From Campylobacteraceae bacterium (lineage in GTDB: Bacteria > Campylobacterota > Campylobacteria > Campylobacterales > Sulfurovaceae): a stretch of DNA of 21,288 nt. Shown in pieces: positions 15,564 through 21,288 of this stretch. Position 1 is the first letter of the stretch. Every line of letters begins with the position of its first letter. The notes beneath the pieces are model-generated. The model did not search any database. It was not told the DNA's origin and saw nothing but the letters and a program-made list of their open reading frames with translations. The stretch spans positions 1 to 21,288 of the forward strand of contig JALWNF010000070.1 in the NCBI GenBank assembly GCA_026995985.1, given 5' to 3'. Position numbers and translations under genes: made by a program.

Positions 15564-16369
15564 TGAAAAATATTAAATATCTACTCCTTAGACGAGCAAC
15601 ACAGATTATCTTAATGTTTCTATATTTTGCTGCCAATGCTTACGGTTGGCACATTTTAGAGGGAACATTTGGTTCTTCCAAACTTTTTGGTCTTATTCCA
15701 TTAGCTGACCCTTATACTACCTTACAAGTTCTTAGTGCAGGTTTTATACTTGGAGCAGACGTACTTGTGGGTGCATTGCTTATTACACTTTTCTATATGA
15801 TAGTTGGTGGAAGAGCCTTTTGTAGTTGGGTATGCCCTATCAATATGGTAACCGACCTGGCAAATTGGCTTAGACGCAAACTAAAACTAGACAAAGAGGA
15901 GGTCAACTACCGTTTCTTAAAGCGTAGAACACGCTATTGGATTATGGTATTGGGTCTTATTGTATCTGCTATTGTAGGAGTTGCTGCTTTTGAAGCTGTA
16001 AGCCCTATTACCATTATGCAAAGAGGTATTATCTTTGGTTTTGGTACAGGTATTGCTGTGGTGGTTGCTATCTTCCTTTTTGACCTCTTTGGGGTTAGAA
16101 ATGGTTGGTGTGGTCACCTCTGCCCTTTGGGTGCAGCATACTCACTTATTGGTCAAAAGAGCTTAATTAGAGTTAAACATGACCATGATGCGTGTACTGC
16201 ATGTATGGAGTGTAAAGTTGTATGCCCTGAAAATCAAGTTCTACACATGATTAACAAAGAGAGCATCTCAGTAACAGATAAAGAGTGTACCAACTGTGGT
16301 CGCTGTATTGATGTCTGTGGTGATGATGCTTTAGGTTTTAGTATTAGAAATTTAAAGAAAAATAGTTAA
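15563..16369 (+). CDS. napH: NapH, membrane quinol dehydrogenase subunit
   Basis: A 268-aa integral membrane protein with four hydrophobic segments (about 12-30, 58-82, 126-146, 156-176). Two C-x3-CP motifs (C87/C91 and C183/C187) at the cytoplasmic edge are the NapH hallmark and are linked to quinol oxidation. The C-terminal cytoplasmic tail carries two [4Fe-4S] sites, C211/214/217/221 and C242/245/248/252; the second ends CGDD rather than the usual CP. NapH anchors NapG and supplies electrons from menaquinol. The ATG overlaps the napG stop and a strong AAAGGAG for napB follows the stop. Confidence 0.95.
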   Translation: MKNIKYLLLRRATQIILMFLYFAANAYGWHILEGTFGSSKLFGLIPLADPYTTLQVLSAGFILGADVLVGALLITLFYMIVGGRAFCSWVCPINMVTDLANWLRRKLKLDKEEVNYRFLKRRTRYWIMVLGLIVSAIVGVAAFEAVSPITIMQRGIIFGFGTGIAVVVAIFLFDLFGVRNGWCGHLCPLGAAYSLIGQKSLIRVKHDHDACTACMECKVVCPENQVLHMINKESISVTDKECTNCGRCIDVCGDDALGFSIRNLKKNS

Positions 16370-16379
16370 AGGAGAAAAG

Positions 16380-17330
16380 ATGATAAAAGCTATTAAGGTA
16401 ATGACTCTAAGTTCACTATTGGCTGCCTCTGCACTATATGGTGTAAGTACAGCTGCATGTACAGGGTGTCATGGAGCAAACTTTGAAAAGTCTGCTATGG
16501 GCAAATCAAAAGTTGTAAAAGATATGTCAAAGGAGGAGATTGTAAAAGCACTTAAAGGGTACAAAGATGGCTCTTATGGTGGTGCTATGAAGGGGCTTAT
16601 GAAGGGACAAGTAGCTTCACTTAGTGATGCAGATATTGATGCTATTGCTAGTTCAATTAAAGGTGGTGATGCTAAAGCTCCTGCTAAAACAAAAGCTCCT
16701 GCAAAAGCTGAAGCTAAAGTAGTTGATATTAATGCAAAAGTAGCAGACAAAGCAAGACTTGAAAAAGAGGATTTAGGAAACAAAAAAGAGGTCGATGAGA
16801 CTGTTTTAGGTCTAAGAAAGACTTCACTATTTAATGAAGATGTAAAACCAAATAATGGTAAATTTGACAGACCTGCTCCAGGTGCTGCACCTAAATTTGA
16901 GAGAGCCTATGTAAATGCTCCTCCAATGATTCCTCACTCTGTTGATGGACTACTCCCTATTACAAAAGACAATAACCAATGTCTAGGTTGTCACATGCCA
17001 GATGTTGCTAAAGGTGTAGGTGCAACTCCAATTCCTCCATCTCACTTTACTAACTATAGACCAGAAACTGTTCTAAAAGATGGTGAGTTAGTTAAAGAGG
17101 GTAAAAAGGTTGGACTAAAAGGAGATATTGGAAATGTTGGTGATATTAAACTAGCAAAAGCAAAAAAACTAAACCACCTCTACCAAGGTAGATTTAACTG
17201 TTCACAATGTCATGCTCCTCAAGCCAATGTAGATACAGCTGTAGGAAATACCTTTAAACCAGATGGTCTTACAGATGAATTTAAGACACACTCTAACCTT
17301 GTTGATATGATGAATGATGGTGTAGAGTAG
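16380..17330 (+). CDS. napB: NapB with an added N-terminal class I cytochrome c domain (predicted tri-haem)
   Basis: NapB is the electron-transfer partner of NapA and normally a di-haem protein of about 150-200 aa. This product is 316 aa. After a Sec signal (1-25) a domain of about 75 residues carries C27-T-G-C30-H31 and a distal Met-rich segment (GAMKGLMKGQ..SLSDADIDAIA), the pattern of cytochrome c553-type class I domains. A Lys/Ala/Pro linker follows (about 98-115). The rest (about 120-316) is ordinary NapB: PPMIPHSVDGLLP, C201-L-G-C204-H205, PPSHF, and C274-S-Q-C277-H278, with axial histidines from PHS and SHF. There is no frameshift or stop at the junction, so the fusion is real in this sequence. 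It could accept electrons from a bc1-type route as well as from NapGH. Confidence 0.93.
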   Translation: MIKAIKVMTLSSLLAASALYGVSTAACTGCHGANFEKSAMGKSKVVKDMSKEEIVKALKGYKDGSYGGAMKGLMKGQVASLSDADIDAIASSIKGGDAKAPAKTKAPAKAEAKVVDINAKVADKARLEKEDLGNKKEVDETVLGLRKTSLFNEDVKPNNGKFDRPAPGAAPKFERAYVNAPPMIPHSVDGLLPITKDNNQCLGCHMPDVAKGVGATPIPPSHFTNYRPETVLKDGELVKEGKKVGLKGDIGNVGDIKLAKAKKLNHLYQGRFNCSQCHAPQANVDTAVGNTFKPDGLTDEFKTHSNLVDMMNDGVE

Positions 17331-17863
17331 TGGTAAGCAGAAGAGGTTTTTTTAAATCTATTGCAAAACCTTTGCGTCAATCAGAAGAGAGTCAAACCTC
17401 TTTTCTGATACGACCCCCTTATGGGAGAGGTGAATCTATTTTTCAGAGTGAGTGTCCAAGCTGTGAGAGTCACGCTTGTGTAACTTCTTGTGATGAGCAG
17501 ATTATATTTATTGACCAAGAGACAAAGACCCCTACTCTTAGCTTTACTAAAAATGGTTGTACCTTTTGTGATGAGTGTGCTATTGTTTGCGAAAAAGGTG
17601 TGTTACAGTTAGAGGAGGAAGAGAGTAGTGAGTTGTATCTAAATGCTATTTTTAAAATCTCACTTGAAGCTTGTGTTGCTCATCATGGGGTTATCTGCAA
17701 TGCATGTAAAGAGCCTTGCATAGATGATGCTATTTTATTTAATGGTATGTTTAAGCCTGTCATTGACAATGAGATGTGCACAGCATGTGGTTTTTGCATC
17801 TCTCGTTGCCCTACAAAAGCCATTAGCTATAGAGTAATACCTCAAGAGGAGATATTATCATAG
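17330..17863 (+). CDS. napF: NapF, cytoplasmic ferredoxin-type maturation/electron-transfer protein
   Basis: A 177-aa protein starting at a GTG whose G is shared with the TAG stop of napB, so the two are coupled; no better start exists. The N-terminus SRRGFFKS is like the RRxFLR start of NapF. Four cysteine clusters are present: C42/45/50/54, C77/80/83/87, C115 with C123/126/130, and C150/153/156/160. NapF interacts with NapA in the cytoplasm in E. coli and is thought to help assemble its iron-sulfur centre, or to feed electrons in the Campylobacterota system. There is no hydrophobic stretch after the arginine pair, which argues against export. Confidence 0.9.
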   Translation: MVSRRGFFKSIAKPLRQSEESQTSFLIRPPYGRGESIFQSECPSCESHACVTSCDEQIIFIDQETKTPTLSFTKNGCTFCDECAIVCEKGVLQLEEEESSELYLNAIFKISLEACVAHHGVICNACKEPCIDDAILFNGMFKPVIDNEMCTACGFCISRCPTKAISYRVIPQEEILS

Positions 17864-17884
17864 GGTGTTTCCCCCAAAAACACC
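17864..17884 (+). repeat. Intercistronic hairpin between napF and orf113
   Basis: GGTGTTT pairs with AAACACC around a C-rich seven-base loop directly after the napF stop. No U-tract follows, so it is more likely an mRNA-stability or processing element inside the operon than a terminator. Confidence 0.5.
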
Positions 17885-17907
17885 ATAAAAGAGGAGGAGA
17901 ATAGATT

Positions 17908-18249
17908 ATGAAATTATATGAAAAATACCCAAAACTATTTAATAAGCTAGAAGATAAAGAGCTAGAGTTAAGACACCTTCTTAATGTTGATGAGAACTAT
18001 GAGGATTATGACTCTGAAGAGTTTGAGTTTGATGTTGATGAGTACAACTTTATTGTCTATATTTCAGAACTGCTACAAGAGGTATTAGGTCAAGAGAAGA
18101 TAGAAGAGCTTATAGTAAAACTAAATGACAACCCATCTTTTGAAAACTTTTTAGCAAGTGAGATTGACCTCTATGCACTAAAAAGCTCACTCTCAACACA
18201 AGAGTTAGAGGATTTAATACTAAACCAAATTGAGGATATTTTATCATGA
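17908..18249 (+). CDS. Acidic unknown protein in the nap operon (113 aa)
   Basis: I do not recognise this protein. It is soluble and strongly acidic, with a run of Glu/Asp/Tyr at about 28-48 (DENYEDYDSEEFEFDVDEYN) and otherwise amphipathic helices rich in Leu. It has no cysteine, signal peptide or metal motif. A strong GAGGAGGAG ribosome site precedes it. Its stop overlaps the napL start (ATGA at 18246-18249), so it is translated with napL. Position between napF and napL suggests a cytoplasmic accessory role in NapA assembly or regulation, but that is inference from context only. Confidence 0.8.
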   Translation: MKLYEKYPKLFNKLEDKELELRHLLNVDENYEDYDSEEFEFDVDEYNFIVYISELLQEVLGQEKIEELIVKLNDNPSFENFLASEIDLYALKSSLSTQELEDLILNQIEDILS

Positions 18250-19199
18250 AAGCTACTCTTTTTTTTCTCATTCTCAATATATTTTTATATGCAACACCAA
18301 CTCTAAAACCTATAGACTCCATAGAGATAAATGGTACAGTTAGAGATATGGTATTAAGAGAGAATTTTCTAGTTGTTGCTACCGATATGGGTCACATAGA
18401 AATAAAAGATATTGATAAAAATAACAGTAATATTAAAAATATAGCAATCCCGAATATAAAAGATTTTATGGGTGATGAGATACCTGCTAGAGTTATGAGT
18501 ACAGATAAGATAGGTGAGAGATACCTACTCCTTAGTGATAGTGGTAAAAATGGCTACTCTGACCTATATATTTACGATACAAACCTTACACAGATACTCT
18601 CTGCTAAAGATAAAAAGGCTCTTATTAAAGCTAGATTTATAGACAAGGAGCATATATTACTAGGTTACCTAAGCAATGAGGTATCTCTTTTAAATTTAAA
18701 AAATAAAAAAGAGAGATATAGAGTTCAACTTAGTGAGTCTAAATTTTCAGACTTTGCACTAAATAGAGATAAAACTCAAGCTGTATTCTCTTGTGAAAGT
18801 GGTATTTTGAGTGTTGTAGATGTGCAAACAGGTAAAGTTCTAAAAGAGCTTAAAGGGCAAAATGTAGACAATGTCTATAGAGTTGACTTTAAAAATGGAG
18901 TTATTAGTGGAGCAGGACAAGATAGAAGAGGCTCTATTTATGATGTAGCAACAGGAAAGGGAAGCTACATAGCAGGAGATTTTCTAATCTACTCTACTGC
19001 ACTTAGTCCAAGTGCCTCAAAAGTAGCTTTTGCTATGGACGAACAGAACAATATCTCTATATATAATACATCAACCAAATCAAAAATAGCTATACTTAAA
19101 GGTCAAAAGAGTACACTCAATGTCATTATTTTCCAAGATGAAGATAAAATCATTTCAGCAAGTGATGACACTACTATTATGTTATGGAATCTTAATTAA
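18246..19199 (+). CDS. napL: NapL, predicted periplasmic beta-propeller protein
   Basis: A 317-aa protein with a Sec signal (about 1-18, hydrophobic FFLILNIFLYA). The mature part is made of WD40-like blades, clearest at the end, where SASDDTTIMLWNLN is a typical last blade with WN in the WD position. Other blades show the DxxTGKVL pattern (VDVQTGKVLKEL, YDVATGKG). NapL is found in Campylobacterota nap operons in place of other accessory genes; its biochemical role is unsettled, and it has been reported as not essential for nitrate reduction in Wolinella. The assignment rests on operon position plus the propeller fold. An inverted repeat separates it from napD. Confidence 0.85.
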   Translation: MKATLFFLILNIFLYATPTLKPIDSIEINGTVRDMVLRENFLVVATDMGHIEIKDIDKNNSNIKNIAIPNIKDFMGDEIPARVMSTDKIGERYLLLSDSGKNGYSDLYIYDTNLTQILSAKDKKALIKARFIDKEHILLGYLSNEVSLLNLKNKKERYRVQLSESKFSDFALNRDKTQAVFSCESGILSVVDVQTGKVLKELKGQNVDNVYRVDFKNGVISGAGQDRRGSIYDVATGKGSYIAGDFLIYSTALSPSASKVAFAMDEQNNISIYNTSTKSKIAILKGQKSTLNVIIFQDEDKIISASDDTTIMLWNLN

Positions 19200-19201
19200 C
19201 T

Positions 19202-19267
19202 CATAGAAGTAGCACTCACCTCTATTTACTCCATGAAATTGCTTTGTAAGCGAGTGCTACCTCTATG
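19202..19267. repeat. Inverted-repeat element between napL and napD
   Basis: The 16-base arms at 19202-19217 (CATAGAAGTAGCACTC) and 19252-19267 (GAGTGCTACCTCTATG) pair with one mismatch around 34 bases. The direct repeat AATTAA flanks it (19194-19199 and 19269-19274) and the left copy contains the napL stop codon. This looks like a small MITE insertion at the napL end. In mRNA it would form a long stem inside the nap transcript. Confidence 0.55.
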
Positions 19268-19290
19268 GAATTAATAAATAGGAGTTTAAA

Positions 19291-19653
19291 ATGAATATAT
19301 CAAGTATTGTAGTCCAAGCACTACCTAAACATATTGAGGAGTTAGTGGAGTATTTTCAAAATGCAGACTACGTAGATTATCACTTTAGTGATAAAGATAA
19401 GGGAAAGATTATTGTAACTATTGAAGGCGATGGTGTTGAAGAGGAGATAAAAAAACTTGTAAAAATTCAACAACTTCCAAATGTTATTACAGCAGATATG
19501 ATGATGACCTATCAAGAGGAGTTAGATGAAGCTATTAAAGAGCTAAACGAAACTGACCCCGTTCCCGAAATCTTAACTAAAGAGGATGTTGATGTAAAAG
19601 ATGTTGTCTACAATGGTGACCTTAAGAAAAAAGATTTCTATGGAGGTGTCTAA
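19291..19653 (+). CDS. napD: NapD, NapA Tat-signal chaperone
   Basis: NapD binds the Tat signal of NapA in the cytoplasm and holds back export until the cofactor is inserted. The 120-aa protein has the expected ferredoxin-like core: ISSIVVQALPKHIEELV at the start, the GKIIVTIEG strand, a second helix, and the ADMMMTYQE strand that ends the fold near residue 75. The C-terminal 45 residues form an acidic extension (DPVPEILTKEDVDVKDVVY...) beyond the roughly 87 aa of E. coli NapD, as is common in Campylobacterota. An AGGAG ribosome site precedes it. Its stop overlaps the next gene by one base (TAATG). Confidence 0.9.
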   Translation: MNISSIVVQALPKHIEELVEYFQNADYVDYHFSDKDKGKIIVTIEGDGVEEEIKKLVKIQQLPNVITADMMMTYQEELDEAIKELNETDPVPEILTKEDVDVKDVVYNGDLKKKDFYGGV

Positions 19654-19922
19654 TGGCTGTTATTATAGAGTCTGTTATTAGAAGTAATCCAATAGGTCGC
19701 TGGTATATAGAGCTTATCGATACCATGAAAGATGAAGACACAGAGAATAGGATTATTTGTCTTGATGTTTTTGAGTATGCTGATAAAATAGAGTTGATTG
19801 GTAAAGAGTATGATGGAGATATTGAAATTGTATGGTCTAGTGATGATAATGTAACTCCTGAACAGATAAATGAAGTGCGTATGCAGATGAATGCTTATGA
19901 GGCTGAACAACAGGCAAATTAA
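19653..19922 (+). CDS. Acidic unknown protein coupled to napD (89 aa)
   Basis: I do not recognise this protein. It is small, soluble and acidic, with alternating strands and turns in the first two thirds (SVIRSNPIGRWYIELID, DKIELIGKEYDG, DIEIVWSSDD) and a C-terminal helix (TPEQINEVRMQMNAYEAEQQ). It has one cysteine and no signal peptide. The ATG overlaps the napD stop, so it is made with NapD, and the operon terminator follows at once. A cytoplasmic role close to NapD (NapA maturation) is inference. The minus-strand frame over the same bases is a shadow. Confidence 0.8.
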   Translation: MAVIIESVIRSNPIGRWYIELIDTMKDEDTENRIICLDVFEYADKIELIGKEYDGDIEIVWSSDDNVTPEQINEVRMQMNAYEAEQQAN

Positions 19923-19926
19923 ATTG

Positions 19927-19954
19927 AAGGGGTCAATTCAGCGTCTGACCCCTT
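19927..19954 (+). terminator. Rho-independent terminator of the nap operon
   Basis: AAGGGGTCA pairs with TGACCCCTT over nine bases around a 10-base loop, then TT and an AT-rich tail. It comes five bases after the last stop of the operon. The GGGGTCA...TGACCCC core also resembles REP-type palindromes (see findings). Confidence 0.7.
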
Positions 19955-19963
19955 TTGAAATTT

Positions 19964-19994
19964 AAAAAAAGCTTCCACCTCTTGTGAGGTGGAA
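19964..19994 (-). terminator. Rho-independent terminator of the porin gene
   Basis: On the minus strand TTCCACCTC-ACAA-GAGGTGGAA (stem at 19973-19994, nine perfect pairs) is followed by GC and a run of seven T (19970-19964). This is the clearest intrinsic terminator in the window and lies 23 bases after the porin stop. Confidence 0.85.
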
Positions 19995-20017
19995 AGAAGT
20001 AAATAAACTTTTATAGA

Positions 20018-21226
20018 TTAAAAGTTATATCTTGTCCATAGACGGATAATATTTCTTGTGTCATCACCATTGTATACATTATCATCTGCTTTACTAGAGA
20101 TTAATCCAGCAAATACATTAGTACCAAGTGCTTTAAATTTGTAGATTAAATCAAGTTCTTGAACATCAGAATCATCATTTACATTATCTTTCATCATACC
20201 ATATTGAGCAATAACTTTTCCAGGACCAACAGGAGCTACAACTTTAAGAACAGTCGCCTCTGCACCACTCTTAATATCATTTTGGTTAGCAACCATTTGT
20301 GTATAGAGTGGAGTTTTAACACCTGTACCAACATTGTGAATTGCTACTGCACCTTGACTACCTGTTTTAGTATATGCTAAACTTACATTTGCAGGACCAG
20401 CTTTTCCTGAAACTTTAATACCAGCTGCTTTTTTAGCATCTCCACTATTTACTTTAGTTTGTCCACCTTGAAGAGCAACAGTTACTGGAACATCTGCTAA
20501 TTTAGTCATATCTGCTTGAACATCTACCCAATACGCTTTAGCTAAACTAGTAAGTTGATAATAAGAGAGTGTTGGTGTTAAACCAGCTAAAGATTTATTT
20601 TGTGCAGTTAACATATATACACCTTTATGTTGACCAGCTGAATCTGTTGCACTATTAATATAATTAAAGGTACCGATATTTCCACTACTACTATTTGCTT
20701 TAGAAACATAAGCTCCAACTAAAGTTGTATCTGGTATATCTGTATTAACTGCAACAATAGCATCAAATGTGTTTTTAAATACATTCCAATTTTCAGAAAA
20801 AGCAAATGGAGAGAGGCTTTTTGGAAGCTCTTGACGACCTAATTTTAATGTTGTGTTAGCAACTTTCTTTGTTAAATATGCTTTGGTAACTGCAAAATAG
20901 TCAGATGCATTTACTGCTGTGTCACCATTATTTCCTAATCCTGATTGTCTAACACCATCAACAAGGTTACCCTCTAAACCAGCTGTATTAAGAGCTGTAC
21001 CTTGTAATCCCAAACCAAAATCATTTCCTAAATCTGCATTTGCATTTAATTGAAGACCAAAGTTTGCAGATGAAGCACCATCATCAAACATATCTGCATC
21101 ACCAGCATCATTTGTTTGATAGTAGATAACAGCCTGTCCACCAATTTTCATATCTACATCAGCCATCACTCCTGTTGTAAAAGCCATTGCAGCAATTGCT
21201 GCTAAACTTAAGTTTGTAATTTTCAT
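20018..21226 (-). CDS. Outer-membrane beta-barrel porin
   Basis: The 402-aa precursor has a Sec signal with likely cleavage after VMA (residue 22). The mature chain has alternating amphipathic strands rich in Tyr, Thr and Gly, with short turns, e.g. the KIGGQAVIYYQTND first strand and the LKLGRQELPKS segment typical of OprD/Campylobacter-type porins. It ends in TRYNF, with the terminal aromatic residue used for barrel insertion. It has no cysteine in the mature part. By family it is a general or anion-selective diffusion channel; specificity cannot be read here. A strong AAGGAG ribosome site and a TATAAT box precede it and a strong terminator follows, so it is a single-gene unit that may be abundantly expressed. 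Its position facing the nap operon may be incidental. Confidence 0.85.
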   Translation of the reverse strand: MKITNLSLAAIAAMAFTTGVMADVDMKIGGQAVIYYQTNDAGDADMFDDGASSANFGLQLNANADLGNDFGLGLQGTALNTAGLEGNLVDGVRQSGLGNNGDTAVNASDYFAVTKAYLTKKVANTTLKLGRQELPKSLSPFAFSENWNVFKNTFDAIVAVNTDIPDTTLVGAYVSKANSSSGNIGTFNYINSATDSAGQHKGVYMLTAQNKSLAGLTPTLSYYQLTSLAKAYWVDVQADMTKLADVPVTVALQGGQTKVNSGDAKKAAGIKVSGKAGPANVSLAYTKTGSQGAVAIHNVGTGVKTPLYTQMVANQNDIKSGAEATVLKVVAPVGPGKVIAQYGMMKDNVNDDSDVQELDLIYKFKALGTNVFAGLISSKADDNVYNGDDTRNIIRLWTRYNF

Positions 21227-21252
21227 CTTTTCTCCTTTAATGTTTAAATTTT

Positions 21253-21258
21253 ATTATA
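21253..21258 (-). promoter_or_regulatory. -10 box of the porin gene
   Basis: TATAAT on the minus strand, 26 bases before the porin ATG. An A/T-rich upstream segment replaces a clear -35. The Shine-Dalgarno AAGGAG lies about 6 bases before the start. Confidence 0.5.
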
Positions 21259-21288
21259 GTAAAATTGAGTCCCTTGATAAGGTAGACT

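Noticed and set aside
20159..20380. Plus-strand 73-codon frame
   Set aside because: Antisense shadow of the porin gene, rich in Ile/Asn/Thr as expected from reversed porin codons.

Overview
The window looks like a chromosomal segment of a Campylobacterota (Epsilonproteobacteria) bacterium, probably a Sulfurimonas/Sulfurovum-type relative. The reasons are the low G+C, the periplasmic nitrate reductase gene order napA-G-H-B-F-(orf)-L-D without napC, the short type III pantothenate kinase, the carboxynorspermidine decarboxylase, and a major outer-membrane porin. The genus is inference; the sequence alone does not fix it.

Layout. The left edge carries the 5' part of a Dam-type adenine methyltransferase (minus strand, cut by the window edge). 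Next are two tandem plus-strand paralogues of an FmdE-like family (476-1684), then a 117-bp MITE-like inverted-repeat element (1746-1862) and nspC (norspermidine/spermidine synthesis). A long minus-strand block runs from 7192 down to 3028: dnaX, an MNT/HEPN toxin-antitoxin-like pair whose HEPN partner looks C-terminally truncated, an unrecognised 91-aa gene, coaX and a SAM methyltransferase. On the right of dnaX and divergent from it is a YpfJ-type zinc metallopeptidase gene. It converges on a periplasmic double-thioredoxin-fold gene across a hairpin-rich spacer. Then come a small secreted cysteine-containing protein, a DapC-like aminotransferase, and an unrecognised 198-aa protein.

The core of the window is the nap locus (11916-19922). 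NapA is the Tat-exported Mo-bisMGD catalytic subunit. NapG and NapH form the ferredoxin/quinol-oxidising branch that replaces NapC. NapB passes electrons to NapA, NapF is a cytoplasmic ferredoxin-type protein, NapL a predicted periplasmic beta-propeller, and NapD the NapA Tat-signal chaperone. Two points stand out. NapB is a predicted tri-haem fusion, with a class I cytochrome c domain placed before the usual di-haem NapB. Two small acidic unknown proteins (113 and 89 aa) are translationally coupled into the operon, next to napL and napD. The operon ends at a hairpin terminator and faces a minus-strand porin gene with its own strong terminator.

Regulation. Near-identical CRP/FNR-type boxes (TTGAC-CT-N2-ATCAA) sit upstream of napA and upstream of the distant FmdE-like pair. 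In each case the box is centred about 41.5 bp before the start predicted from a -10 box. This suggests that one activator controls both, and so links the FmdE-like pair to nitrate or anaerobic respiration. There is no CRISPR array, rRNA or tRNA that I can recognise. No gene-free stretch exceeds 300 bases; the two longest (8182-8448 and 10993-11196) are described below.
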